Shown: positions 7,888 through 16,794 of the stretch, one piece after another | How positions within the stretch are numbered: position 1 is the stretch's first letter | Layout of the letters: each line of letters opens with the position of its first letter | Assembly: GCA_005239595.1 (NCBI GenBank) | Contig: SBBT01000131.1 | Location: 1-29,930 of the forward strand | Length of the DNA: 29,930 nt | Source of the DNA: Candidatus Troglogloeales bacterium | GTDB taxonomy: Bacteria; Nitrospirota; Nitrospiria; SBBL01; SBBT01 | Reading direction: 5' to 3' | The notes under the pieces: model-generated | Database searches by the model: none | Told to the model about the DNA's origin: nothing | The model's input: the letters and a program-made list of their open reading frames with translations, nothing else | Translations under genes and position numbers: made by a program

Positions 7888-9840
7888 TTATAGCGCAAAG
7901 ACAACGACCAGGACCACAATACCGACCACCATGCCGAGAATGTAGTTTTGGATTGCGCCGGTTTGAAGCCTTCTTAAAAGCCGGGACCAGAAATTAAGTC
8001 CATTCGATACCCCGTTGACAGCCCCATCCACTACGTAGCAATCAAAGATCTCCGACACCCGGGACTCAAGAAGGGTAATCCATCCGGTGCCATTTACGAT
8101 GCCATCAACAACCCGCTGATCAAAACTCCAGAGAAAACGCGACAGGGCCAAAGACGGCCGAACAATAAAGGTGTCATAGAGCTCATCTACCCAATATTTA
8201 TTCAACAGGGCTTGATAGAGGCCCTGGGCCGTTGACGCCAATTTCTGAGGCAGAGATGGATTCTTTAAATAGAAGAGATAGGAAAGCAGCAGGCCAAGAA
8301 GCGCCGCGGCAACGGATAGGCCCATTAATCCCAATTCAAGCCCTAAGGTGAGATGGGCGCCTCCCTTTGGGGCAATCGGGGCCAGGAAGTGATGAATCAG
8401 CCCCCCTCCCGGAGGGAAACCGACCACAAAACCGATCACAACCGAAAATCCGGCCAGAATGATCAAAGGGATAGTCATGGTGGACGGAGATTCGTGGATG
8501 TGATGTGCAACCTCATGATCAACGCGAGAAGTGCCAAAGAATGTCAGGAAGAGGAGACGGAACATATAAAAAGAGGTCATACATGCGGTGATCAACCCCA
8601 TTCCCCAGAGGAGGTAGTGTCCGTTAGAAAAGGCCGAAGATAAAATCTCATCTTTGCTAAAAAAGCCGGCAAAAGGGGGAATACCGGCGATGGCAATGGT
8701 GCCGATGGCAATCGTTTTACAGGTCACAGGAATTTTTTGCGACAGCCCGCCCATCTTTCTCATGTCCTGTTCCCCGGAGAGCGCATGGATCACACTCCCT
8801 GCTCCCAGGAAAAGGAGCCCTTTAAAGAAGGCATGTGTGAATAAGTGAAATATCCCGGAGAGATACGCCCCCACCCCGCACGCCATCACCATATAGCCCA
8901 ATTGGCTTACAGTGGAATAGGCCAACACGCGTTTAATATCGTTTTGAACCAGTCCGATCGATGCGGCGAAGATCGCGGTAATTGCCCCCACCGTCGCCAC
9001 CACTTCCGACGAAAAAGGGGCGAGGGCATAAATCGCATTGGAGCGGACAATCATATAAACGCCGGCCGTCACCATCGTTGCCGCATGAATCAAGGCGGAG
9101 ACAGGGGTGGGGCCTTCCATGGCATCCGGAAGCCAGACATAAAGGGGGATCTGCGCAGACTTGCCCATCGCCCCCACAAAAAGAAAAAGGGTAATCGCCG
9201 TGGCAACAGCCTCGGTTGCCAGGCCTGCGTTCGGAAAGATATCAAGATAGCGAAGGCTTCCATAGGTCCCAAACAGAGTAAAGATACCGAGGAGAAATCC
9301 GGCATCTCCGATCCGGTTCACGATGAACGCCTTATTGCCGGCGGTGGTGGCCGATTTTCGCTTATACCAATAGCCTATCAATAAATAAGAACAGAGCCCC
9401 ACCCCTTCCCAGCCGACAAACATCAAAAGGTAATTGTCGGCCATAATCAGAATCAACATCGAAAACATGAAGAGATTCAGATAACAGAAAAACCGTGGAT
9501 AGCCCTCCTCCCCATGCATGTACCCAATGGAATAAATATGGACCAAAAGCCCGACACCGGTCACCACCAGCAACATAATGGCGGTCAGCGGATCAATCAA
9601 AAAGGCCACACTGACATGAAATTTTCCGACGGCAATCCAATCATACAAGGTAATCGTTGTGGCGGGCGTCCCGGTAGCAATCTCATAGAAAGCGGCGCAA
9701 GAGAGCAAGAAAGAGGCCGAAACACTCCCTACACCGACAAGGTGGGCCCGATCGCGCGTTACCGTGCGACCTAAAAGACCATTGATCATTGCGCCTATGG
9801 CAGGAAAAAGGGGAATAAGCCAGGCGAGCTGAAGCATCAT
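7888..9840 (-). CDS. nuoL: NADH-quinone oxidoreductase subunit L with extended lateral-helix region
   Basis: This 650-residue subunit lies at the distal end of the complex I membrane arm in standard complexes. In known structures its C-terminal lateral helix runs back along the other antiporter subunits. The core shows glutamate in MFVGWEGVGLCSYLLIG, lysine in MGKSAQIPLYVWLPDAMEG, NDIKRVLAYSTVSQLGYM, and lysine in FAGFFSKDEI. The conserved linker DELYDTFIVRP follows. After it, the motif FDxxVVDGxVNG occurs twice, at residues 573-584 and 599-610, exactly 26 residues apart, before the usual RRLQTGxxQNY end. Typical NuoL has one copy. Start ATG 9840 has AGGA seven bases upstream; ATG 9837 is equally possible. 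The extra repeat fits an additional antiporter subunit encoded just upstream. Confidence 0.96.
   Translation of the reverse strand: MMLQLAWLIPLFPAIGAMINGLLGRTVTRDRAHLVGVGSVSASFLLSCAAFYEIATGTPATTITLYDWIAVGKFHVSVAFLIDPLTAIMLLVVTGVGLLVHIYSIGYMHGEEGYPRFFCYLNLFMFSMLILIMADNYLLMFVGWEGVGLCSYLLIGYWYKRKSATTAGNKAFIVNRIGDAGFLLGIFTLFGTYGSLRYLDIFPNAGLATEAVATAITLFLFVGAMGKSAQIPLYVWLPDAMEGPTPVSALIHAATMVTAGVYMIVRSNAIYALAPFSSEVVATVGAITAIFAASIGLVQNDIKRVLAYSTVSQLGYMVMACGVGAYLSGIFHLFTHAFFKGLLFLGAGSVIHALSGEQDMRKMGGLSQKIPVTCKTIAIGTIAIAGIPPFAGFFSKDEILSSAFSNGHYLLWGMGLITACMTSFYMFRLLFLTFFGTSRVDHEVAHHIHESPSTMTIPLIILAGFSVVIGFVVGFPPGGGLIHHFLAPIAPKGGAHLTLGLELGLMGLSVAAALLGLLLSYLFYLKNPSLPQKLASTAQGLYQALLNKYWVDELYDTFIVRPSLALSRFLWSFDQRVVDGIVNGTGWITLLESRVSEIFDCYVVDGAVNGVSNGLNFWSRLLRRLQTGAIQNYILGMVVGIVVLVVVFAL
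8011..8124 (-). repeat. Tandem duplication of the FDxxVVDGxVNG motif in NuoL
   Basis: Codons 573-584 and 599-610 of nuoL encode FDQRVVDGIVNG and FDCYVVDGAVNG. Ten of twelve residues are identical, with a 26-residue period. The DNA copies have diverged, so the duplication is old and maintained at protein level. Confidence 0.8.
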
Positions 9841-9892
9841 TTGATCATCCTAACAAAACTCAAGACCATCCCTTAACACTGGAAGATGACGT

Positions 9893-10141
9893 TCACTTAT
9901 CGTAATAATCTTCCCGCTTCATCAAAAAAAGGTGTCCAATAAATTTGGAGGCTACAATAATGACAATCGTTGCCAGCAGTCCATAGCCGGCATGAAACCC
10001 CGGGATGAAATCCCAGGGGAAAAGGGCATGGTCTCGCGGAACAAACAGATCGACGATGACCAGCAGGGCCAAGAGGATCAAACTTCCCTTTTTAAGACGG
10101 GACATCTTCTCTGGATCTTCTATATGTTTTGCAAAACCCAT
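9893..10141 (-). CDS. 82-aa two-helix membrane protein in the nuo operon
   Basis: This is not a canonical complex I subunit. The 82-residue protein has a charged N-terminus, hydrophobic segments at about 19-34 and 50-69, a central IPGFHAGYG segment (46-54), and a C-terminal KREDYYDK. From memory, small proteins with this PGFHxxYG and KREDYYD pattern occur beside MrpD-like subunit genes in other bacteria, usually as hypotheticals. The ATG at 10141 overlaps the stop of the MrpD-like gene as TGATG, so the two are probably translated together. NuoL follows after 52 bases. I infer an accessory subunit that helps dock the extra antiporter subunit, possibly analogous to small Mrp subunits. This has not been demonstrated. 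Confidence 0.8.
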   Translation of the reverse strand: MGFAKHIEDPEKMSRLKKGSLILLALLVIVDLFVPRDHALFPWDFIPGFHAGYGLLATIVIIVASKFIGHLFLMKREDYYDK

Positions 10142-11670
10142 CAGATAACCTGCCGAATGAATCCCATGAGAAGATCGGGATAAAGCCCCAGAACCAAAGA
10201 AATCACAGCGGTTAAAAGCAGCGGAACGGAGATAAAATACGAAACCTCTTTTACGCGGCCTTTATGCCTCAAGGTATGGTGAGAGGTATCCTCCTCCGGG
10301 GCCTCAAAATAGGCGTTGTAAATAATCGGAAGAAAATAGCCCGCATTTAAAAGGGTGCTCACAAGCAAAATCACAAGAAAGGCAATCTCCTTGGCCTCGA
10401 TCGCGCCAACTGCCAGATGCCACTTGGTCACAAACCCCGCCAATGGCGGGACACCGATCATGCTGAGCGCACCGACAGAGAATGCCGCCATCGTCCACGG
10501 CATCTGCCGCGCGATGCCGTTCATCTGGGAAATGAGTGTCTTATGAGTGGCCACATAAATAGAGCCGGCGCAAAAAAACAGTGTAATCTTGGAGAAGGCA
10601 TGGTTGGCAATATGGGCGATTCCCCCGATCATACTATTGGGCGTAAGAAGGGCCCCTCCCAGAACGATATAAGAGAGCTGACTGACTGTGGAATATGCGA
10701 GACGGGCTTTGAGATTGTCACGGGTTAAGGCATAGACCGATGCCATGATAATCGTGAAAGAGACTAAAACCGCTGTGATGATTCCAAGATGTAAGGCCTT
10801 CATTAACTCCACCCCAAAAACGTGAAAGATCACCCGGAGCAGACAGAAAACGCCGGAATTGACAATCGCAACCGCGTGAAGAAGGGCGCTGACAGGAGTA
10901 GGGGCCACCATCGCGGCCGGGAGCCAGGCGTGAAACGGCATAATCGCCGCCTTTCCAATTCCAAAAAGGAAGAGAAAATAGGTCACGGTCAGGGCCGCTT
11001 GATTGACGCCATCAGGGAAGAGGCCATTCGGTTTAAACGTCAGAGAACCGGAGAGGACATAGGTTAGAATAATGGCGACCAGCAAAAATGCCTTTGAGGT
11101 TCCCAGCAGATAGAAGAGATATTTCCTCGCGCCCGCAAAATCTTCCTCGGTCTCTTTATGAGCCACCAACGGATAGGTCACAATGGTAAGAATTTCATAA
11201 AAGAGATACATCGTTATCAGGTTCGCTGAAAATGCAACCCCCATTGTCGCCGACAGGGTGATGGCAAAACAGGAATAGTAGCGGGTTTGGGCATGCTCCT
11301 TTAAGGGGGACAGCAAGGCCCCTTCCCGTTTCTGCTGCAGGAGCCCGGAGAGTTCCGGACGCATATACCCGACGGAGTAAAAAGTGGTTGCAATCCAGAG
11401 AAAGGACGCAACCGTGGCAAACAAAAGCCCCAAGGCATCAACCCGAAACGCAATCGACACATCAGGAAGAAAGGTAAACAGGGTGTAAGAAAGGGTGTGA
11501 CCATTCATAACCGCCGGGATCATGGAAAACACAACAAAGAACTTAAGAACGGCGGTCACAAGAGAACAGCCCTCTCGAACATTGCGATTCTCCCGAGTGA
11601 GAAAAATAAGCGCGGTCCCTACCAGGGAGACCGCCACCGCCAGAAATGGTTTCACTGATTCTATTACCAT
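10141..11670 (-). CDS. MrpD/NuoM-like extra proton (or cation) antiporter subunit
   Basis: This 509-residue polytopic protein of the proton-conducting transporter family is a fourth antiporter-like subunit besides NuoL, M and N. Key charges are in place: E159 in MYLFYEILT, K240 in FGIGKAAIMPFHAWLP, K321 in DNLKARLAYSTVSQLSY, histidines at 353 and 357, and K416 in GFVTKWHL. The GFVxKW form of the last motif is typical of MrpD and differs from the glutamate of NuoM. The ATG at 11670 overlaps the end of nuoK by seven bases, and the next gene overlaps its stop, so it is embedded in the operon. I infer that it adds a pumping unit to complex I. A free-standing Mrp-like role is less likely because no MrpA, B, C, E, F or G gene accompanies it. 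Confidence 0.9.
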   Translation of the reverse strand: MVIESVKPFLAVAVSLVGTALIFLTRENRNVREGCSLVTAVLKFFVVFSMIPAVMNGHTLSYTLFTFLPDVSIAFRVDALGLLFATVASFLWIATTFYSVGYMRPELSGLLQQKREGALLSPLKEHAQTRYYSCFAITLSATMGVAFSANLITMYLFYEILTIVTYPLVAHKETEEDFAGARKYLFYLLGTSKAFLLVAIILTYVLSGSLTFKPNGLFPDGVNQAALTVTYFLFLFGIGKAAIMPFHAWLPAAMVAPTPVSALLHAVAIVNSGVFCLLRVIFHVFGVELMKALHLGIITAVLVSFTIIMASVYALTRDNLKARLAYSTVSQLSYIVLGGALLTPNSMIGGIAHIANHAFSKITLFFCAGSIYVATHKTLISQMNGIARQMPWTMAAFSVGALSMIGVPPLAGFVTKWHLAVGAIEAKEIAFLVILLVSTLLNAGYFLPIIYNAYFEAPEEDTSHHTLRHKGRVKEVSYFISVPLLLTAVISLVLGLYPDLLMGFIRQVI

Positions 11671-11966
11671 TTCAGCAAATTCACCTCATCCACATTTAAG
11701 ACCGATCGAACGCGGTAGAGCGCAATGACCAGGGCCAACCCCAATGCCACCTCCGCCGCCGCCATCGTTAAAATAAAGAAAACCATAATCTGACCCGTAA
11801 TGGAATGAAGATGGTAGGCATAGGCAACAAAGGTAATATTGGCTGAATTTAAAATCAGCTCAATTGAAAGAAGCACCATAATAATATTACGGCGCACCAG
11901 AACGCCCGTGACACCAATCGAAAAAAGACCGAACCCGAGCATCAGATACCACTCTAGCGGCACCAT
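11664..11966 (-). CDS. nuoK: NADH-quinone oxidoreductase subunit K
   Basis: This 100-residue protein has three membrane helices and is homologous to MrpC. It links the quinone-site module to the antiporter subunits. The conserved glutamates of TM2 and TM3 are seen in LLSIELILNSANITFVAY and LTMAAAEVALGLALV. Its length is standard. Start ATG 11966 overlaps the nuoJ stop by one base (TAATG). Confidence 0.96.
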   Translation of the reverse strand: MVPLEWYLMLGFGLFSIGVTGVLVRRNIIMVLLSIELILNSANITFVAYAYHLHSITGQIMVFFILTMAAAEVALGLALVIALYRVRSVLNVDEVNLLKW

Positions 11967-12553
11967 TAGACCATTACCTCGTCAGGACGTTTTGATTTCT
12001 CGTCGGCGGAAACCGTGTTCTTCAATTCAACGGCAGTCTTCTTTCGCGCTTTTCCTCTTCTGCCTGCCAGGATAATCGCCCCCAGCATGGCCACCAACAA
12101 AATGAGCGATGCGACTTCGAAGGGAAGGATGAAGTCGGAATAAAGCGCCTGCCCGATCGACTGCGTATGTCCGATTGATTGCACCACATCGGGGGTAAAT
12201 GCCCCCTTCTGTCCAATAATTTCCGACCGAAAGACCGACAGCACCATCATCACCAGAACAACCAATCCCAGAAAAATACCAACAGGAAATTGCCGGTGCA
12301 GATAACGCTCTTCCCCCTTCGGATTAAAAAGCATTAACACAAAGAGGTAGAGCACCAAGATTGCACCCGCGTAGACGATGATCTGAACGGCGGCAAGGAA
12401 TTCAGCGTTCAGCAGGATATAGATGCCGGCAATATGGATGAATGTGATCAGGAGGGAGAGGGCGCTATAAACCAGGCTTCTGGAGGCAACCGCCACGATG
12501 GCGCTCGCCAGCGTCATTCCCGAGAAGTAAACAAAGAAAAGCTGCTCGGTCAC
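11966..12553 (-). CDS. nuoJ: NADH-quinone oxidoreductase subunit J
   Basis: This 195-residue five-helix membrane subunit is near the quinone chamber. It contains the conserved glycine- and tyrosine-rich TM3 segment AVQIIVYAGAILVLYLFVLML, whose helix rotates during turnover in known structures. It starts with GTG at 12553, overlapping the nuoI stop by four bases (GTGA). A hydrophilic, lysine-rich tail of about 30 residues follows the last helix. Confidence 0.95.
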   Translation of the reverse strand: MTEQLFFVYFSGMTLASAIVAVASRSLVYSALSLLITFIHIAGIYILLNAEFLAAVQIIVYAGAILVLYLFVLMLFNPKGEERYLHRQFPVGIFLGLVVLVMMVLSVFRSEIIGQKGAFTPDVVQSIGHTQSIGQALYSDFILPFEVASLILLVAMLGAIILAGRRGKARKKTAVELKNTVSADEKSKRPDEVMV

Positions 12554-13107
12554 AAGACAGGTCCTGGTTTTGCGGTTGGGAACGCAGCCTCTTTCATTTC
12601 CTTAAAAAAGGCAAGCCTTGCTTCCAGATAAGGTTTCGGACGTTTGGGTCGATCCGGGAAGTATCTATCTCCCAGGGCCAGCATGAATTCTTTGTTCATG
12701 ATTAAATTACGCTTGTTATCGGTGGCCATTTCATATTCCTTGCTTGCTGCCAAGGCGTCCACTGGACAAGCCTGTACACAGAACCCGCAAAAGACACACT
12801 TTGTCACATCAAGGATATACTCTTTTGCGATGCGGCGCTGCGGCAGAGCAGGATCCTCCCCCGACACCACGGTAATGCAGTGGGAGGGGCAGGCCGCTTC
12901 ACAGAGGGCGCAGCCGACGCATTTTTCGCTACCATCGTCGTAGCGAAGATGGACGATCACCCCCCGATAGCCGTCGGGTAGGTCACGCTTCTGATGGGGA
13001 TACTGTGCCGTGACCGGTTTAACAAAAATATGTCGAAAGGTCAGAACCAGTCCCCTGGCAATTTCGGAGAAGAAAACCGTTTTCAACAAGTTTGCTACAC
13101 CTGACAT
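12550..13107 (-). CDS. nuoI: NADH-quinone oxidoreductase subunit I (two [4Fe-4S] clusters)
   Basis: This 185-residue peripheral-arm subunit carries clusters N6a and N6b, passing electrons from NuoG to NuoB. Two ferredoxin motifs are complete: C63, C66, C69, C73 and C104, C107, C110, C114 (CVGCALCEAAC and CVFCGFCVQAC). The N-terminal amphipathic segment for membrane contact is present. It lies nine bases after nuoH, with AGGA seven bases before the ATG. Confidence 0.97.
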   Translation of the reverse strand: MSGVANLLKTVFFSEIARGLVLTFRHIFVKPVTAQYPHQKRDLPDGYRGVIVHLRYDDGSEKCVGCALCEAACPSHCITVVSGEDPALPQRRIAKEYILDVTKCVFCGFCVQACPVDALAASKEYEMATDNKRNLIMNKEFMLALGDRYFPDRPKRPKPYLEARLAFFKEMKEAAFPTAKPGPVL

Positions 13108-13116
13108 ATACAGATC

Positions 13117-14136
13117 CTACTGATTCAGAAAATAAGAGACCGTTGCCGTCACCAAGACATTCGCCAAAGCCAATGGAAGCATGATCTTCCAGTTAAACGC
13201 CATCAACTGATCAAAGCGTAGCCGCGGAAGGGTAGCCCTAATCCAGATATAGAAAAAGAGAAAGCAATAGACCTTGGCCAGAAACCAGAAAATGGGGGAG
13301 ATAAATTCCAGAGAGGGATGCGGCGCATGCCAACCGCCCAAAAACGCAACGGTTGCAACGCAGGAGACCAGAATCATATTGGCATATTCGGCAAGGAAGA
13401 AAAAGGCAAAACGCATCCCTGAATATTCCGTGAAGAAACCGGCCACCAATTCGCTCTCCGCCTCCGGAAGATCGAAGGGGAGGCGGTTTGTCTCGGCAAT
13501 CGCACAAATCAGATAAATGACAAAGGCAATCGGCTGAACCAGGATAAACCAGTGTAATATACCTCCCGACTGCGCGGAAGTCATCTTGACCATCGAAAGC
13601 GACTCCGATAAAAGAATCGGCCCCACCAGCGCCAGCCCAAGGGGGAGTTCATAACTGATGACCTGGGCAGCCGATCGAAGCCCTCCCAAGAGGGAATACT
13701 TGCTGTTGGAGGCCCATCCTCCCAGAAGGACCCCATACGCCCCCAAGGATGCAAAAGCCAAAATATAAAGAATTCCAATATTGATGTCGGTGATAATCGG
13801 TTTTAATTCTACCGGGCCGATCTGCAATGAATCTCTTCCAAACGGGACAACGGCAAAACCGATCAAGGCCGGCACCAATACCAAGATGGGGGCAGCCGTA
13901 AAGATTAAGGCATTGGCGCCTGAGGGGATAACATCCTCCTTAAAGAAGAGTTTTAGGCCATCGGCAATCGGTTGAAGAAGACCATGATATCCCACCTCCA
14001 TCGGCCCCATTCGATCCTGCATGTCTCCTAAAATTTTTCTCTCAAAATACGTAAGATAGGCTACATGGAGCAACACCACCCCCATGACCACGCCAATCTG
14101 AATCAAAATAACAAATATCTTAAGTACAATATCCAT
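13117..14136 (-). CDS. nuoH: NADH-quinone oxidoreductase subunit H
   Basis: This 339-residue membrane subunit forms the quinone-binding chamber with NuoB and NuoD. Eight to nine helices are predicted. Family motifs are YFERKILGDMQDRMGP near residue 30, the acidic loop ICAIAETNRLPFDLPEAESELVAG (written in part: AETNRLPFDLPEAE) and GFFTEYSGMRFA. Start ATG 14136 follows nuoG after 14 bases. Nothing is unusual in length or motifs. Confidence 0.97.
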   Translation of the reverse strand: MDIVLKIFVILIQIGVVMGVVLLHVAYLTYFERKILGDMQDRMGPMEVGYHGLLQPIADGLKLFFKEDVIPSGANALIFTAAPILVLVPALIGFAVVPFGRDSLQIGPVELKPIITDINIGILYILAFASLGAYGVLLGGWASNSKYSLLGGLRSAAQVISYELPLGLALVGPILLSESLSMVKMTSAQSGGILHWFILVQPIAFVIYLICAIAETNRLPFDLPEAESELVAGFFTEYSGMRFAFFFLAEYANMILVSCVATVAFLGGWHAPHPSLEFISPIFWFLAKVYCFLFFYIWIRATLPRLRFDQLMAFNWKIMLPLALANVLVTATVSYFLNQ

Positions 14137-14150
14137 CTATTGACACACCC

Positions 14151-16730
14151 TTATACCTGGCATAGAACCGGTACCTTTTTCAGCAGAACTTTCCCGTGGT
14201 CCATATACGGCACATGCGTATCTGGATCTAATGAGAACGAGAGAAGCCGTCGGATATTCAGGCCAAAATGTTCCGGGAAAAAGAGGGTTCCTAATGCAAG
14301 CTTCCGGCTGAACTTCACGGGAACGCCAAGATCAGCGCCTGACTCTGACGAGATTAAAACAACCTCTCCTTCCTGAATTCCCAAGGTTTCCGCATCCTCC
14401 GGATTCATCAAAACCGCCTCTTTTGGAAAGAGGAGGTTAAGTCCATCCGCATAGGTTGACATCCGACCGGAATGGAAGAGGAGTTGTCCGACCTGAAGGT
14501 CAAACGATCCGTTGGCTGCAACAGGCGCCGGAATGGCATATTCCCTTCGCTCCTTTTGAGAATACGCCGCAACTTTGGACGCGATCTGCCCCGGCGAAGC
14601 AGAATTCCCCGGCATTGCAACAATCGCCTCCTTCCAAATCTCATCGGAAGTCTTGTAAGAAAAATCGGCACGGCCCATTTTTTGGGCAATCAGGGAGAAT
14701 ATCTGCCAGTCTGGCTTTGAATTTCCGACTGGGTAAATGGCGCGCCTGATCTTCTGTATCTCCCCCTCCTGATTGGTAAACCGACCTTCTTTCTCTGCGA
14801 AAGATGCGGCCGGCAGGAGAACATGGGCTAAGGATCCCGTCTCCGTTGGAAACATATCCTGGCAAATCAAGAGATCAAGCCTTCTGAACGCCTCTTCCAC
14901 CCCCTTCTGCGGCAGCGAGCGGACCGGGTTCTCCCCCACCAGGTAAAGGGCCTTTATTTCTCCTCTTTCGACCGCATCAATCATTTCGGTGAGGGTGTAT
15001 CCTTTCTCGCTGACGGGGATCAGGCCTGGCAAATACTCCGCCGCCCCTCCCATCTCCACGGCCCCCTGTTCATTGTTCTCCTCCGCCAGGGGGAGGATAC
15101 CGGCGCCTGGTTTTCCAACCTGACCCGATAAAACGGCAAGCTCGGAAAGACGGCAGACATTTTCGTATCCGCCCTTGTTTCGCGTAATCGCCCTTCCAAA
15201 AAGCAGCACCCCTCTTTTGGCACTCGCATAAAGCGCCGCCGCTTCCTTAAACGCGGTCGCGGGAACGCCGGTTACCACCTCGACCTGCTCAAAGGATAGG
15301 GCCGAAACCGCCTTTTTTACCTGCTCGGCAAGCGAGAGGGTATCCGGGGCGGTCGCTCCTTCCAAACAGGCTTTTAGCAGCCCAAGAATGGCGACCCCCT
15401 CCGTTCCCATCTTTACCTTAAGGTGGTATGTTGCAAGGCGAGGGAGATGGCTTCGATACGCATCGCTTTTGTCATTGTAGGCGTCCACGCAAATGAGCTT
15501 GGCCCCGTTTCGTCGCACGGCCTCCTTCACTTTCAGGCCGACGATTGGATTAGTCTCCGTCATTTCTCCGGCAAAGGCCAGCAAGACATCTGCCTGGAGG
15601 ACATCCTCATACCTTGCCAGATGACTTGTTCCAAAAACGTCGTGCAGACCGCGAACCGCATTGATATGCCCATAACGGGCGGAGCTATCGATATGAGGCG
15701 TACCGATGGCCTGCCGCATCAACTTCTGGAAAAGATAGATTTCTTCATTCGTTAAACGGGCCGAGATCACTCCTCCCACCGCCTTGGGGCCATGCTGATT
15801 GATAACATTGCGTAGGCCGGAAACCGCCTTGTCGATCGCCATTTCCCATGTGACCTCAAATCCCTTTGCGCCCAATTGGGATTTCCGAATAATAGGCCGC
15901 GTCAGCCGCCGTTCATTGTTGATCTGTCCATATCCAAAGAACCCTCGCGCGCAAAGATCTCCCTCGTTTCTCCCGACACCCAACTCGGAGCTGACCCGAA
16001 TGACATTGTTGTCAATCGTTTCCAGCGTCAACTGACAGCCATCGCTGCAATAGTTGCAGATCGTCTCGGTCTTTTTTACCTGCCAGGGGCGAGAGTGATA
16101 CATCGACAAACGGCTGGTGAGCGCGCCCACGGGACAAATCTGGATGCAGCCGCCGCAAAACTCGCAGTCGAGCTCATGATGGGCAAATCCCCCGATTTCC
16201 GTCATGACACCCCGGTCGATTGAGCCGAGGGCGTTGACATCTAACACCTCGTCACAGTATCGGACACATCGAAGACAGGAGACGCACCGATTCATCTCTT
16301 TTTCGATCAGAGGGCCGAAATACTCTTTCTGAAAAACGCGTTTCTCTTCCGTAAACCGGCTGATCGTCGGTGAATGCTGTCTGGCAAAATCTTGAAGCTG
16401 ACACTCCCCTCCCTGATCGCACTCAGGGCAGTCTAAGGGGTGGTTTCCCAAAATAAACGCCATTACCCCTTCCTGTGCCGCTTTCACGCGAGGGGTATCG
16501 GACCGAACTACCATGCCTTCGACGGCCAGGGTGCTGCAGGAGGTCTGCAGTTTCGGCATTTTTTCAACATCAACGATACACATACGGCAATTGGCGTCAT
16601 ATTTCAATTTTGGATGATAACAAAAATGAGGTATCTCCGCCCCCGCCTTTTTTGCAGCCTCGATTAAATAGGTCCCCTGTGCGACTTCAATCTCGACGCC
16701 GTTGAATGTAAGCTTGACCATTCCACTCAT
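14151..16730 (-). CDS. nuoG: NADH-quinone oxidoreductase subunit G
   Basis: This 859-residue large subunit of the NADH-oxidising arm has an N-terminal [2Fe-2S] domain with C37, C48, C51 and C65. A His-Cys3 cluster follows with C101, C104, C110 and a histidine. Two [4Fe-4S] sets come next: C149/C152/C155/C159 and C189/C192/C195/C199. A complete N7-type set is also present (C225, C228, C232, C260), as in E. coli and Thermus but absent from many NuoG. The rest is a molybdopterin-oxidoreductase fold that is not expected to bind cofactor here. Start ATG 16730 has GAGGGAG five bases upstream. A 64-base gap separates it from nuoF. The NuoE/F neighbours make complex I the clear assignment over formate dehydrogenase. 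Confidence 0.96.
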   Translation of the reverse strand: MSGMVKLTFNGVEIEVAQGTYLIEAAKKAGAEIPHFCYHPKLKYDANCRMCIVDVEKMPKLQTSCSTLAVEGMVVRSDTPRVKAAQEGVMAFILGNHPLDCPECDQGGECQLQDFARQHSPTISRFTEEKRVFQKEYFGPLIEKEMNRCVSCLRCVRYCDEVLDVNALGSIDRGVMTEIGGFAHHELDCEFCGGCIQICPVGALTSRLSMYHSRPWQVKKTETICNYCSDGCQLTLETIDNNVIRVSSELGVGRNEGDLCARGFFGYGQINNERRLTRPIIRKSQLGAKGFEVTWEMAIDKAVSGLRNVINQHGPKAVGGVISARLTNEEIYLFQKLMRQAIGTPHIDSSARYGHINAVRGLHDVFGTSHLARYEDVLQADVLLAFAGEMTETNPIVGLKVKEAVRRNGAKLICVDAYNDKSDAYRSHLPRLATYHLKVKMGTEGVAILGLLKACLEGATAPDTLSLAEQVKKAVSALSFEQVEVVTGVPATAFKEAAALYASAKRGVLLFGRAITRNKGGYENVCRLSELAVLSGQVGKPGAGILPLAEENNEQGAVEMGGAAEYLPGLIPVSEKGYTLTEMIDAVERGEIKALYLVGENPVRSLPQKGVEEAFRRLDLLICQDMFPTETGSLAHVLLPAASFAEKEGRFTNQEGEIQKIRRAIYPVGNSKPDWQIFSLIAQKMGRADFSYKTSDEIWKEAIVAMPGNSASPGQIASKVAAYSQKERREYAIPAPVAANGSFDLQVGQLLFHSGRMSTYADGLNLLFPKEAVLMNPEDAETLGIQEGEVVLISSESGADLGVPVKFSRKLALGTLFFPEHFGLNIRRLLSFSLDPDTHVPYMDHGKVLLKKVPVLCQV

Positions 16731-16794
16731 AGAAGCTCCCTCAATACTCCCATTAGGACTTACACTATCCGGTTACGGAAAAAGCCTTTCTCGC

